A stretch of 64,000 nt of DNA, taken from contig JAUJNP010000002.1 in the NCBI GenBank assembly GCA_030448105.1, positions 67,248 to 131,247 on the forward strand. Reading direction: 5' to 3'. Position 1 is the stretch's first letter. Each line of letters opens with the position of its first letter. Under the pieces are notes generated by a model, which was given only the letters and a program-made list of their open reading frames with translations, was not told the origin of the DNA and did not search any database. Shown here piece after piece: positions 26,038-35,797 of the stretch. A program made the position numbers and the translations under genes. The DNA is from Acidimicrobiales bacterium (GTDB lineage: Bacteria; Actinomycetota; Acidimicrobiia; Acidimicrobiales; Iamiaceae).

Positions 26038-29000
26038 TTGGAGCTGTGGATGGTGGCGGGGGCCGTGGGGGGCCCTGAGGCCGACCTGGCGGTCGAGCTC
26101 GACGTGGATTGCCCGGTCCGGGTCCTGACCGACGCTCTCCGAGACCACTTCGGCGTCGATCAGGGCCAGCCCTGGTGCCTCCACGTCGAACGCCTCGGAA
26201 CCGCACTGGACCCCGACGACACGGCGGGCCGTAGCGGCCTCCGCTTCGGTGACCGGGTCACCCTGGCACCCCCAGGGTGGGCGCCGGCAGGTGCCCCCGA
26301 TGACGGTCCCGCCGAAGCAGGTCTCGTCTTGTCCGTGGTCGGCGGGCCGGCGGCAGGCCGACAGGTCGGGCTCGCCCGAGGCACGACCACGGTGGGTCGA
26401 GCGGCGGGGAGCGACGTGCGGATCGAAGACCCGACCCTGTCGTCGCAGCACCTGAGGATCGCCGTCACCGACAAGGGGGTGACGATCGAGGACGCCGGGA
26501 GCTCGGGCGGCTCGTTCGTCGGGGAGCGACGGCTATCTCAGCCGGTCGATGCCCTCAAGGGGGCGGTGGTGGAGGCGGGATCGAGCCTCTTCCGGGTCGA
26601 CGTCCGCCCGGCCGCGTCACGCCGCGCTCGATCGGCCGGCCCGGTGGTCAGCTTCAACCGGCCCCCGAGGCTCACTCCCCCTCCCGCGGATCGGATCTTC
26701 AAGCTCCGTTCACCCCCCACGCGCCCCGAGAAGGGCCGAATCCCCATGGCCAGCGCCCTGGGGCCATTGGCGCTCGGCCTCCCGATGGTCTTTCTGGGGA
26801 CGGGAGCGATGCGCATGTTCGGCATCGTGAGCGTGGTGGTCTCCCCGCTCCTCGCCTTGGGCTCGTACCTCGAGGACCGACGAGGAGGCAAGGGCAAGTT
26901 CCAACGCGACCTGGCCGCCTTCTACGACGACCTCCACGCCCTGTCGGCGAAGATGCGGCTCGCTCTCATCGAGGAGGTCGCGTCGCGCTGGCGGACCGTG
27001 CCCGACGCCACCGATGTCCTCGATCGCTGCGCCTCGCTGCGCGCGGACCTGTGGGAACGGCGGCCGGTCGACCCGGACTTCCTCCAAGTGGGCGTGGGGT
27101 GGGCCGACCAGACGTCGACGGCGACGGTGGAGATCGGTGACGGCGGCGACGAGGACCTCCGCAAGGAGGCCGAGGCCGAGCTGGCACGGTGGGGCACCGC
27201 CCGCAACGTCCCGGTGGTGATCGACCTGGCCAACGCGGGCGTGGCCGGGCTGTGCGGGAACCGGGGCGTGATCACCGGCACCGTGTCGTGGATCCTGGTG
27301 CAGCTGGCGGCGATGCACAGCCCGCGCGATCTCGTGATCGCTACCGCGGTGACCAAGGAGGAGAGCGGCGGGCTGGCGTGGGCGTCGTGGCTGCCCCACT
27401 TCCGCAGTGAGACCTCCCCGTTCGACGGGCCGCACCTAGCGGTCGGCGACGAGGCGGCGGCCGCCATGTTCGAGACCGTCTCAGGCGTGGTCCGCACCCG
27501 CCGCGCCGGGATGAGCAACCGCCTGGGCACCGCCCGCAAGCCCCTGCCCGCACTGGTGCTGTTCGTCAGCGAACGCCTCAACGTGCCCCGCACCGCCATC
27601 ACCACGGTCCTGGAGGACGGCCCGGGCGTCGCCGTCTACGTCGTCTGGCTCGGGGAGGACGCCAACCACCTCCCGGGCGAGTGTGGAGCCATCGTGGACA
27701 GCTCGGCGAAGCTTCCGACCCTGGACTTCACGTTGCCGAACGTCGGGCAGCGGCTCAAGTCGGTTGTGGCCGACCGGTTGTCCACCGCTCGAGCCAGCCG
27801 GGCCGCCCGCGCGCTCTCGGGCGTCAAGGACGTGACCGCGGGTGGTGTCCGGGGCCAGATCCCGCGCAACGTCCCTCTTCTCGACCTGCTCGCGCTGCCA
27901 CAACCGTCGCCTTCGGCCATCGCGGAGCGGTGGCGGACGGCGTCGATGGGCGTGGACGCGCCGGTGGGCGTGTCGGCCGGCGGGCCGTTCGTCCTCGACA
28001 TGCGCAAGGACGGCCCTCACGCGCTGGTCGGCGGCACCACCGGTGCCGGCAAGAGCGAGCTGCTCCAGTCGTTCGTCGCCGCGCTGGCCGCAGCCCACCC
28101 GCCGAACCGGCTCACCTTCGTCCTCATCGACTACAAGGGCGGGGCCGCCTTCAAGGACGTCGTCCACCTGCCGCACACCGTCGGCTTCGTGACCGACCTC
28201 GACGGTCACCTCGTCTTCCGTGCCCTGGTGTCGCTGAACGCAGAGCTGCGTCGACGCGAGCACCTCCTGCGTGACCACGGCGCCAAGGACCTCTTGGAGA
28301 TGGAGCGCCGGATGCCGGAGGTGGCTCCGCCTTCGCTGCTCCTCATCGTGGACGAGTTCGCCTCGTTGGCCAAGGAGCTTCCCGAGTTCGTCGACGGCGT
28401 GGTCAACGTCGCCCAGCGCGGTCGGAGCCTCGGCATCCACCTGATCCTCGCCACCCAACGGCCCGCCGGTTCGATCAACGACAACGTCCGCGCCAACACC
28501 AACCTCCGCATCGCGCTGCGCATGAACGACGCCGCCGACAGCGAGGACGTCATCGGCGCCAACGACGCCGCCATGCTGCCCCGCACCCTCCCTGGTCGTG
28601 CCTTCGTCCGTACCGGCCAGACGGAGATGAACGAGGTGCAGGTGGCCTACGTGGGTGGACACACGACCGGCCGGTCGAGCGAGGCCGGCCACCAGGTCGA
28701 GATCATGGGGTTGGAGCTCGGGCAGGTCATCCGCACCGTCGGCGGCACGACCAGTGGCGACGAGGATGCCCCCACCGATCTGCAGGTGCTGGTCGAGGCG
28801 GCCGTCGGCGCAGCTGACGCCGAGCACATCCCCCCCCAGCGCCCGCCATGGCTGCCACCGCTTCCTGCCGTGTTGCCGTTGGACGGACTGCCGGACGGCG
28901 GCGCCCGACGGGGTCAGGCGTTCATCGGGCTGGTCGACCTGCCGGAGAGGCAGGCCCAGGAGCTGTGGTGGTTCGACCTCGAGGAGGAGGGGAGCCTGCT

Positions 29001-30390
29001 CGTGTACGGCACGGGCGGCTCCGGCAAGACGTCCTTGTTGCGGTCACTCGCCGTCTCTCTGGCCCTGGGCCACTCACCCGCTGAGCTGCAGATGTACGGG
29101 TTGGACTTCGCCAGCCGCGGCCTCGGGCCGCTCGAGGGCCTTCCCCACGTGGGCAGTGTGGTCGCGGGTGAGGACGTCGAGCGGGTACAACGGTTGGTGG
29201 TGCTGATCGAAACCGAGATCAGCCGCCGCAAGAACCTGTTCGCCGCCGCGGGCGCGTCGTTGCTCAGCGAGTACGAACGGAGTGATCCTGGCGTCGACCT
29301 CCCCCGGATGGTCGTGCTGTTCGACGGCTACGGCGGGTTCACTACGACGTTCGAGAAGATCGACTTCGGGGAGTGGATCGAACGGTTCCCCCGACTCGTC
29401 TCCGAGGGCCGCCCGCTCGGGATCCACTTCGTCATCACCGCCGACCGGCGCAACGCCGTCGGTATGACCATGTCGTCCAGCGTCGGCAGCCGGGTGGTGT
29501 TCCGGATGGCCGACACCGACGACTACGCCACGATCGGCCTTGACGGCCGCGTGGCCAAAGGAGCGACCCTGGGGCCCGGGCGCGGATTCGTGGGCGCGAC
29601 CGTGGAGGTGCAGGCGGCCATGGTCGGCGACGACCCTGCGGGCGACGCCCAGGGGGCGGCGGTCGAGGCGACCGGTGCCAAGCTGCGTGCTCAGTATCCC
29701 GATGCCGCCGTGCCCAAAATCGGCAGCCTGCCCACCGAGGTCGATCGGGCCACGATGCCGACCGGCGAGGCGCTATCCACGATGTTCGCCATCGGCCAGT
29801 CCGCTCTGGCACCGGTCGGCATCGACCTCTTCGACGGCAACCTGCTCGTCGCCGGCCCGAACCGGAGTGGCCGCAGTACGGCGCTGGCCTCGATGGCCAT
29901 CGGGCTCCACGCATCCACACCCGACGCCCGGCTCTACGCCTTGGCCCCCCGGCGTTCCCCGTTGCTCGACCTCGACATCTGGGAGTCGTCTGCCCGTGGG
30001 GCGGCGGCCTGTGACGAGCTGGCAACCGAGCTGGTGGACCTGATCGCCGACCGGGACGGCAGCGAACCGGCCATCGTCGTCTTCGTCGATGACGGCACCG
30101 AGATCGCCGACGCACCGGCCGACGAGGCGCTCGAGCGCATCGCCCGCCAGGGTCGAGACGTCGCCATGTGCGTGATCGGCGCAGCCGAGAGCACTTCCGC
30201 CATGCGCAGCTACGGAGGCTGGATCCCCGAAGTCCGCAAGAATCGCCGCGCGCTCCTGTTGAACCCCGACGCCGACATCGACGGCGACCTCGCCGGCGTC
30301 CGCCTCCCCCGCCGAGCCAGCGGCCTCCCGCCCGGCCGGGGCTACCTCGTCACCGACGGGAACGTAGAACTCGTCCACGTCGCGATGTAG
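26038..30390 (+). CDS. EccC/EssC-type type VII secretion motor: ubiquitin-like, FHA, two spans, three FtsK/SpoIIIE ATPase domains
   Basis: 1,450 residues from TTG 26038, with GGAGGTGA about 20 bases upstream; ATG 26050 is the alternative. Residues 1-80 look like a YukD/ubiquitin-like fold (LELWMVAGAVGG). FHA at about 95-185 is GRAAGSDVRIEDPTLSSQHL. Two spans lie near 240-285. ATPase 1 has Walker A GGTTGAGKSE (about 664) and Walker B LLLIVDEFASLAKE. ATPase 2 has GTGGSGKTSLL (about 990) without a clear Walker B glutamate. ATPase 3 has GPNRSGRSTAL, where Lys is Arg. So only domain 1 looks fully active, as in known EccC/EssC. It is the only motor seen and is adjacent to WXG-like genes. It is divergent from the propeller gene, with a 179-base gap. 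Confidence 0.93.
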   Translation: MELWMVAGAVGGPEADLAVELDVDCPVRVLTDALRDHFGVDQGQPWCLHVERLGTALDPDDTAGRSGLRFGDRVTLAPPGWAPAGAPDDGPAEAGLVLSVVGGPAAGRQVGLARGTTTVGRAAGSDVRIEDPTLSSQHLRIAVTDKGVTIEDAGSSGGSFVGERRLSQPVDALKGAVVEAGSSLFRVDVRPAASRRARSAGPVVSFNRPPRLTPPPADRIFKLRSPPTRPEKGRIPMASALGPLALGLPMVFLGTGAMRMFGIVSVVVSPLLALGSYLEDRRGGKGKFQRDLAAFYDDLHALSAKMRLALIEEVASRWRTVPDATDVLDRCASLRADLWERRPVDPDFLQVGVGWADQTSTATVEIGDGGDEDLRKEAEAELARWGTARNVPVVIDLANAGVAGLCGNRGVITGTVSWILVQLAAMHSPRDLVIATAVTKEESGGLAWASWLPHFRSETSPFDGPHLAVGDEAAAAMFETVSGVVRTRRAGMSNRLGTARKPLPALVLFVSERLNVPRTAITTVLEDGPGVAVYVVWLGEDANHLPGECGAIVDSSAKLPTLDFTLPNVGQRLKSVVADRLSTARASRAARALSGVKDVTAGGVRGQIPRNVPLLDLLALPQPSPSAIAERWRTASMGVDAPVGVSAGGPFVLDMRKDGPHALVGGTTGAGKSELLQSFVAALAAAHPPNRLTFVLIDYKGGAAFKDVVHLPHTVGFVTDLDGHLVFRALVSLNAELRRREHLLRDHGAKDLLEMERRMPEVAPPSLLLIVDEFASLAKELPEFVDGVVNVAQRGRSLGIHLILATQRPAGSINDNVRANTNLRIALRMNDAADSEDVIGANDAAMLPRTLPGRAFVRTGQTEMNEVQVAYVGGHTTGRSSEAGHQVEIMGLELGQVIRTVGGTTSGDEDAPTDLQVLVEAAVGAADAEHIPPQRPPWLPPLPAVLPLDGLPDGGARRGQAFIGLVDLPERQAQELWWFDLEEEGSLLVYGTGGSGKTSLLRSLAVSLALGHSPAELQMYGLDFASRGLGPLEGLPHVGSVVAGEDVERVQRLVVLIETEISRRKNLFAAAGASLLSEYERSDPGVDLPRMVVLFDGYGGFTTTFEKIDFGEWIERFPRLVSEGRPLGIHFVITADRRNAVGMTMSSSVGSRVVFRMADTDDYATIGLDGRVAKGATLGPGRGFVGATVEVQAAMVGDDPAGDAQGAAVEATGAKLRAQYPDAAVPKIGSLPTEVDRATMPTGEALSTMFAIGQSALAPVGIDLFDGNLLVAGPNRSGRSTALASMAIGLHASTPDARLYALAPRRSPLLDLDIWESSARGAAACDELATELVDLIADRDGSEPAIVVFVDDGTEIADAPADEALERIARQGRDVAMCVIGAAESTSAMRSYGGWIPEVRKNRRALLLNPDADIDGDLAGVRLPRRASGLPPGRGYLVTDGNVELVHVAM

Positions 30391-30558
30391 GGACCGCATC
30401 TAGAGCGTCGCGCACTCGTTCCGTTATCGGACGCTTCGGATCTGAGCGGGTTTAGCACCGGTGGGCATCCACCAGGCGAGGCACCCGGGGGCTCTGAGAA
30501 TCGGGTCCGGGCCTCCCCCCTCTACTGAGAACCCCCGATTAAGGAATCGCTGGCGCTG

Positions 30559-30574
30559 TGTCAGGAGCGTGACA
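30559..30574 (+). promoter_or_regulatory. TGTCA-N6-TGACA site, module A
   Basis: Inverted repeat with half-sites TGTCA and TGACA separated by exactly six bases, 33 bases before the ATG of the WXG-like gene at 30608. The right half could also serve as a -35 element. The same motif occurs ahead of the other two WXG-like genes. The 217-base gap around it holds no gene. Confidence 0.65.
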
Positions 30575-30607
30575 CTGGCGGGGACCCCGGGGCGCGACAA
30601 TCCTGAG

Positions 30608-30949
30608 ATGGGAGTCCTCGACTACGACCCGGCGGGGATGGAGGCGCTTGCCTCGTCGCTCATCGCGTGCGCCACGAGCGTCATGGCGGAGCGAGGGGGG
30701 TTCCCGACGGGCTCGGATCCGCAGTTTCAGGGCCCGGCCGCGGACCTGTTCTTCGTGCATTGCCGGCGACAGCGGGCCTACGTCGACGCCGCGTACGGCG
30801 ACCTCATGGCGGCTGCGTCGCTGTTGCAGCGCGAGGCTGCCGATGTCCGCTCGCGCCAGGGGGCCGAGCGTCGGCGCATCGCCCAGGCGGAGGCCCTGGC
30901 CCGGGCGCTCGCCGCGGATCGGGCGCGACGCCCGGGTGGTCGGCCTTGA
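30608..30949 (+). CDS. WXG100-like protein (FQG variant), module A
   Basis: 113-residue, mostly helical protein. A bend motif FQGPAADLF at residues 40-48 takes the place of Trp-x-Gly, flanked by helices (MEALASSLIACATSVMAE and RAYVDAAYGDLMAAASLLQR). The tail is a charged Ala/Arg helix. It shares the GPAA after the turn with the two other small proteins of the locus. It is probably a secreted or partner subunit of the type VII-like system. Its stop overlaps the next gene's TTG start (TTGA), so the two are translationally coupled. No YxxxD/E signal is evident. Confidence 0.82.
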   Translation: MGVLDYDPAGMEALASSLIACATSVMAERGGFPTGSDPQFQGPAADLFFVHCRRQRAYVDAAYGDLMAAASLLQREAADVRSRQGAERRRIAQAEALARALAADRARRPGGRP

Positions 30950-32295
30950 AGATTGTCGTGACCCCGGCCTACCTCGGCCAGCTCATCACCCGGCTGCGCA
31001 CTACCGCCACCGGCCTGGGGGTGCAGCGGAACCGCCTGGCCAGGATTTCGTACCCATCGATGCCCGCGGAGACCACCCGCAGCGTCAGGGAATCCGTGGA
31101 GAGGGCCCGCACTTCGCTCACCCGCGTGTCCGGGGAGTGCGGGTCGATGGCGGCCCAGCTGACGAAGCGGAAGGACTTCCAGCCGCCCGAGGCCTACCCC
31201 AGCCTCGCCCCGACCGCGGCGCTTACGAGGGAGGCGGAGCGGCGTGCCGATCGACTGGCAAAACGTATCAGCGAGGGCAAGGCGAACATCAAGGACGACA
31301 TCAAGTTCGTGCACGACGTCGAGCTGCAGTTTCAACTGGCCCTTCGGCTCGGCGACTCGGGCTTCCGTAAGTACCTCAAGCAGCTTGATGAGCGCTTCAA
31401 GTTCGCGCGGGAGCTCATCGCCGAGCGCGAATGGAAGAAGCGCAGAGACGAGGAGGTTGCGGGCGCTATCGCCTCGCGCGAGAAGTTCTTCAGCAAGCAC
31501 CACCTTGGCTGGGCCTACCCGAAGGGATTATCGACCGGCTTCTTCAACGCTACGACGGCGTTTGAGGCCACCGCCTATTCCATCGAGGGAGCTATTCACG
31601 ACCAGGCCCCATGGTCGCCGGAGCGCAAGGAAATGTGGAAGGACCTCGACATGCCCACCAACACCGAGGCGATCGGGCAATCCCTGGAGTTCGCGTACCG
31701 GAACCCCGGCGAGTTCGGCAAGGCGCTCGTGGCGTGGGACAAGTTCGCCGACGGGCGGATCGGTGAGGGGCTGGGCGAGGTCTCCTTCTCGGCCCTATTG
31801 ATGGGCATCACCGGGGGAACGGGATCCGCGTCGACGGCCATGCGCTTCAGCTCGGCGGCCAGACGTTCGCAGATGGTCTCGGCCAGCGCTGCGCGTAACG
31901 CCGCGCTGGCTGCCGACAGTGCCCAGGCGACCGCTGCTGCTCTTCGGGCCGCGGCGCTTGAGTCGCGGGTCAGCTCGACGGCGCCCGGCGGGCTGGGGCG
32001 AAACGTCAATTTTCGTCAGACCCGTGCAACGCGCGTGGAGGCGGCGGCCGCTGCCGCCCGAGCCGAGACCTACGCGGGCCACGCTGCGCAGGCGCGGTTG
32101 GCCGCTGCGGCGGCCCGGGAAACGAAATGGCGGCAGGCGGGTTTGGCGACGGCGTCGCTGGTGACGTCGTGGGTCGGGCTCGACGTCACTCGATTGCGGA
32201 GCACTCTCAACTGGCTACAAGGGGGGGTGAGCTCCTTAAACACCGCGATGTGGTTGGAGCGACCGGGGGACCCGCAGCCACCGGGCCGACCATGA
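30946..32295 (+). CDS. Large helical type VII-system cargo candidate, module A
   Basis: 449 residues from TTG 30946. The N-terminal 130 residues look like a helical hairpin (LGQLITRLRTTATGLGVQRN), as in WXG/LXG-type substrates. A middle segment (SLEFAYRNPGEFGKALVAWD, KFADGRIGEGLGEV, LLMGITGGTG) resembles the pre-toxin region of actinobacterial WXG polymorphic toxins. The C-terminal 130 residues are Ala-rich helices, with no toxin fold I recognise. It overlaps both neighbours by four bases. Substrate status is inference from position and shape. Confidence 0.75.
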   Translation: MKIVVTPAYLGQLITRLRTTATGLGVQRNRLARISYPSMPAETTRSVRESVERARTSLTRVSGECGSMAAQLTKRKDFQPPEAYPSLAPTAALTREAERRADRLAKRISEGKANIKDDIKFVHDVELQFQLALRLGDSGFRKYLKQLDERFKFARELIAEREWKKRRDEEVAGAIASREKFFSKHHLGWAYPKGLSTGFFNATTAFEATAYSIEGAIHDQAPWSPERKEMWKDLDMPTNTEAIGQSLEFAYRNPGEFGKALVAWDKFADGRIGEGLGEVSFSALLMGITGGTGSASTAMRFSSAARRSQMVSASAARNAALAADSAQATAAALRAAALESRVSSTAPGGLGRNVNFRQTRATRVEAAAAAARAETYAGHAAQARLAAAAARETKWRQAGLATASLVTSWVGLDVTRLRSTLNWLQGGVSSLNTAMWLERPGDPQPPGRP

Positions 32296-32906
32296 CCATC
32301 GTGGGCCAAGTCGCCGAGGACCTGGCCGGTTGGCCACCCGGCGTCGCGTTCGACTTGGCGGAGCAAGCTCTGGCCCTGCGGCCGGACGATGCCGAGGCTG
32401 CGCTCGTCGTACAGGTCACGAGGTCCCCGGCCTGGTTCATGGAGGCGAGGTGTTCGTCGGCCGCAGGAGACATCGTCGTGACGCTGACGGGCGGGCCCGA
32501 GCACGTCGCATGGTGCGCGTCCAGCCATGGTGCCGCTCTGGTTTCGCTCCTGCAGATCACGGACAACGGGCTCGAACCGGCGGCTCCCGCGACGGGGCCG
32601 GGTCCTGTGGGGGCGCCCGAGGGGGCGCCGGAAGCGGCGGAAGCCGTGGCTGGCGGCTGGTCGGTCGTCGACCTCAGAACGTCGTGGGTCGAGCCTGACG
32701 GTTGGGTGGAGCACCGAGCGGTGCTCCTCCGCGCCGTTGACCGCTGGTTCGTGGCCGTCCCGGAGGGCACGCTAGAGGGGGGGCTGGACCTTGAGGAGCT
32801 AGAAGACTTGATCGACGTCTTGGTGCCTGCTTGCGGCACCGCTGGCATCCCCCCCGTGGTCTGCGGGTTTGTCGCCGATGCGTTCACCACGCTGGAACCG
32901 GCGTGA
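32292..32906 (+). CDS. Unknown third-position protein, module A (chaperone or immunity candidate)
   Basis: 204-residue acidic protein starting at ATG 32292, overlapping the cargo stop (ATGA). It has alternating beta and helix segments (DIVVTLTGGPEHVAWCASSH, GWSVVDLRTSWVEPDGWVEH, LEGGLDLEELEDLIDVLVP) and a Pro/Gly/Ala linker in the middle. It holds the same place in module A that EspG-like proteins hold in modules B and C, which suggests a cargo chaperone. An immunity protein is the alternative. No family is recognised with confidence. Confidence 0.7.
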   Translation: MTIVGQVAEDLAGWPPGVAFDLAEQALALRPDDAEAALVVQVTRSPAWFMEARCSSAAGDIVVTLTGGPEHVAWCASSHGAALVSLLQITDNGLEPAAPATGPGPVGAPEGAPEAAEAVAGGWSVVDLRTSWVEPDGWVEHRAVLLRAVDRWFVAVPEGTLEGGLDLEELEDLIDVLVPACGTAGIPPVVCGFVADAFTTLEPA

Positions 32907-33018
32907 TCGGCCAAGCGGAGGCGTCAGCACGTACACAGCCCTGACGAAATCGCCTGACGCTCGTCGCGGCGGTTCCCGGTTTGTACACCATCCGGCACCC
33001 TGAGGGTCGGCGACCAAC

Positions 33019-33573
33019 TCACTCGCCCCGCGTCCACGTCCCGCCCGAACTGTGACGGTATGTCGTCCGCTCGGTTCTGAGCGACCCTCGAACCCTGTCC
33101 ATCCTCACCACCTCCACAACCACGTCGATCGGATCGAGCGCAGGTTCCTCCACCGAAGCCTCATCGATGCCAAGCGAACCGAGGATGGCGTCGTCGAGCT
33201 CGATCTCGTGGAGGGTCACGGCGACGATGCCCTCGTGGTCCTCCCCCGCCTGGACCACCACACCGTCAGCCTCGAACCAAGACCACGTCTCCACCATGTC
33301 CTCGGTGTGCCGGGCCACCTGGACGATGGTGGTGGCGGCGAGCATGGTGCCGATCAACGCGGCGTGAGGCTGGGTTACCTCGACCCCACCGTCCTGCGGC
33401 ATGGTGAGCACGCCACGGGCGATCAGGCACCGGGTGGCGAGGCTCCGCAGGTCGAGCGGAAGGTCGAGCGGGCGCACACCGGGAAGAGAAGGGATCTCGA
33501 AGAGGTCGGCCAGGACGGTCAATTCTTCAACGGTGTATTTCAGCACCATCGTTCGGGCCTCGGTGACGGTCAT
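33019..33573 (-). CDS. EspG-like secretion chaperone candidate, module B
   Basis: 184 residues. The opening MVLKYTVEELTVLADLFEIP is the kind of N-terminus seen in EspG-type chaperones (x-[FY]-T-x-x-E-L-x-x-L-x-x-L). Helix-sheet elements continue (LATRCLIARGVLTM, VQVARHTEDMVETWSWFEAD, IVAVTLHEIELDDAIL). The start ATG 33573 overlaps the upstream gene's stop (ATGA). It resembles the last gene of module C in opening and in overall pattern. EspG proteins bind PE-PPE-type cargo; here the cargo would be the 723-residue protein. The 112 bases to the convergent module A end hold nothing I can name. Confidence 0.65.
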   Translation of the reverse strand: MTVTEARTMVLKYTVEELTVLADLFEIPSLPGVRPLDLPLDLRSLATRCLIARGVLTMPQDGGVEVTQPHAALIGTMLAATTIVQVARHTEDMVETWSWFEADGVVVQAGEDHEGIVAVTLHEIELDDAILGSLGIDEASVEEPALDPIDVVVEVVRMDRVRGSLRTERTTYRHSSGGTWTRGE

Positions 33574-35741
33574 CGGCTGCCTCTGAGGCTGGCTTCGACA
33601 CCCGCGTCGTCTTCGGATCCTTGGTTCCTGGCTCGGTAGCTCGCCCAGCTCGTCACCCTGTCCTTGGCTCGCTTCCTCGCCAGCAGGATGCCGCCGAGTG
33701 ACCCCGCGCCCACGACCGCACCAGCGAGTGCGAGCTGCTGGCCCGTTACACCTCCGGGCGAACCTTCCTGGGCCGGACGGAGCGCCGGCCGCTGGCCCTC
33801 GGGCGCCTTCCTGGGCCCAGCGGCCGAGCTGGGCTGTGGGTCCGGTGTCTGACCCTCGCCACCGCCTTCCGGCGGCATCGCCGGCTCCACCGCCGCCTCG
33901 TAGGCCGAAAGACCACTTCTGACCCCACCCCCGACATCCGATCCCACCTGACCACTCGACCCGATCCCCGAGTCGGCGACCCCCGTGGACGAACCTCCGC
34001 CAATACCCGTCTCGACCGCGCCGCCGGCGGCGTCGCCCCCGGCGGCGTCGGCCCCGGCCACGGTCGACGAGATCGGCGCCGCGAGATCTGGTGGATCGGC
34101 CTCCGGGGCGGTCGAGTCGCCGTCGGGGCTGTTGACGGCGCCGGCATCGGAGGTGAGGAGGCCAACGGCCTCGTCACCTCGGACGTAACCGGTGCCTAGC
34201 GTCGGCTCTCCCGCGGTGATGTCGTGGTAGGTCCCCAAGGTGCCGTCGGTAGCGCTGACGACCAGCGGCGGGATCGCGAGAAGGGGCACCGAGGCGGCAT
34301 CCCCTGCCGACGCTTCGGTCGAGGTGTCGTCCACGGTGCCGCTCGGAACCCCTTCGGCCGCATCGGCCAGCGGGGAGCCCGCCCATTCGTCCCCTCCCTT
34401 CGACACATCCACGGTCGCCCCTGGCCCATCCGCCGACCAGGACCCCGGCTCATCGGGATCTGTGAGCGCGACCAGCTCATCGGTGTTCCCGGCGGCCGCG
34501 GCGTCGGGGACGGCGGTGCCGCCGGCCACCGGATCGTCGGGGGGGCCGAGGCCGGGACCGCCTGTTCCGCCCGACCCCGTGTCAGTCTCCGCTCGGGAAA
34601 CCTCCGCTTCGGTGGGCACTTCGGGACCGGCCGATCCACTGTTGCCCGACGGGTCGGGAGCGGCAGGCTCAGGCGTCGGCTCAGGGGACGGGAGCAACCC
34701 GCCGACCGCCAAGAGGTGCTCGGGGACGTCGGCCCCCCACACCGGACGGGGGGGTGCGTTTCCCACGTAGCCGATCGGTTTCCACCAGCCCGCGGGAAGC
34801 TCGCCGTAGACGACTGGAAGGCGCCGCACGAGGCGGGCCATAGCCCAGTTCAGCGCGCGGGCCCGCCGCTCCATCTCCTTCGACAGGACCGTCAGGGGCG
34901 GCGGTCGGACCCGATCCTCAAGCGGCCACGGGTCGCGTGCCACCTGCCCGACGGGCGGTAACGATGTGACGAACATCCCGTCCACCAGGCCGGGCGTGGT
35001 GGAACGGCTGCGCAGCAGTGCGGACTGGCGTTGGAGGCGCCGGGCCGACCGCTCGAGGACCAACGAGCAGCTACGGCGACCCGTGTTCAGGCGTATCGCC
35101 AACGAACTTCTCAGCGTCCGAGGCAACGGGTTGGTCCGCCGGGTGAGCGCCGTCTGGTGGTTCTGACAGGCCTTCGACGCTCTCGCCAGCTGATCTGCGG
35201 CCCGGGTCATCGACGCCACGTCCATGACATAGCGAGCGCGGCCCCGTCCTCCCGAGGGTGTGTGCCGTGACTTCCCGGCCCACTCGAGATCAGGTGTCAC
35301 ACTGTCGGGCGGTTCCTCCGGATCGAGGCTCTCGACCCCCACGACGGCGCTCACGGCGGGCCCGGAGACATACCGCTCCTCCCAGTCCCGCTCGTCGGCT
35401 GCGTAGATGCCGCGCTCGATGCGGGTGCGGTCGTCGAGCGTCAGGATCGGGTCGACCCGTTCGAGGAAGAGGGCCCGTCGCTGCACCTCGCGCAGGCGGC
35501 GGCCTTCGCGCCGGCACATGCCGGCCATGACGTCCAGCTCGTCGGCGACGGTACCAAGGCTGCGGCAGATGATGCCGGCCGACGTCCGAACGCGGTCGCC
35601 AGCCGGAGCTTCGAACACAACCTGTCGGACCGCATCGTCGACCGACGACGCAGTTCGGCGCACCAACGTCGATCGGTTGACCATCCAGCGGGCTACGTCG
35701 TCAAGCCACTCGATGACCTGGGGACGGTTCGCGGCGCTCAA
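33570..35741 (-). CDS. Large Pro/Gly/Ser-rich cargo candidate with C-terminal membrane span, module B
   Basis: 723 residues from TTG 35741 (GGTGAG eight bases upstream). About 1-330 is two helical, Arg-rich regions (DDVARWMVNRSTLVRRTASS and ARALNWAMARLVRRLPVVYG). About 330-660 is a low-complexity acidic Pro/Gly/Ser/Thr linker. Near 669-690 is a single span (LALAGAVVGAGSLGGILLAR) followed by a positively charged tail. This fits a secreted or surface-exposed protein retained in the membrane. A helical N-terminus plus disordered body recalls PPE or EspB-type substrates, but no PPE motif is present. Function is unknown. Confidence 0.75.
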   Translation of the reverse strand: MSAANRPQVIEWLDDVARWMVNRSTLVRRTASSVDDAVRQVVFEAPAGDRVRTSAGIICRSLGTVADELDVMAGMCRREGRRLREVQRRALFLERVDPILTLDDRTRIERGIYAADERDWEERYVSGPAVSAVVGVESLDPEEPPDSVTPDLEWAGKSRHTPSGGRGRARYVMDVASMTRAADQLARASKACQNHQTALTRRTNPLPRTLRSSLAIRLNTGRRSCSLVLERSARRLQRQSALLRSRSTTPGLVDGMFVTSLPPVGQVARDPWPLEDRVRPPPLTVLSKEMERRARALNWAMARLVRRLPVVYGELPAGWWKPIGYVGNAPPRPVWGADVPEHLLAVGGLLPSPEPTPEPAAPDPSGNSGSAGPEVPTEAEVSRAETDTGSGGTGGPGLGPPDDPVAGGTAVPDAAAAGNTDELVALTDPDEPGSWSADGPGATVDVSKGGDEWAGSPLADAAEGVPSGTVDDTSTEASAGDAASVPLLAIPPLVVSATDGTLGTYHDITAGEPTLGTGYVRGDEAVGLLTSDAGAVNSPDGDSTAPEADPPDLAAPISSTVAGADAAGGDAAGGAVETGIGGGSSTGVADSGIGSSGQVGSDVGGGVRSGLSAYEAAVEPAMPPEGGGEGQTPDPQPSSAAGPRKAPEGQRPALRPAQEGSPGGVTGQQLALAGAVVGAGSLGGILLARKRAKDRVTSWASYRARNQGSEDDAGVEASLRGSR

Positions 35742-35762
35742 TCAATAGCTCACCGACGTGGG

Positions 35763-35789
35763 GCGGGTGGGCCGTCCGGGCCCACCCGC
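35763..35789 (-). terminator. Hairpin between WXG100 gene and its downstream partner
   Basis: An 11-base perfect stem (gcgggtgggcc / ggcccacccgc) with a five-base loop lies eight bases after the WXG100 stop and 22 bases before the next start. There is no U-tract. It may act as a partial terminator or RNA-stabilising hairpin, so that WXG100 message exceeds that of the downstream genes. Confidence 0.6.
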
Positions 35790-35797
35790 ACACGGCG

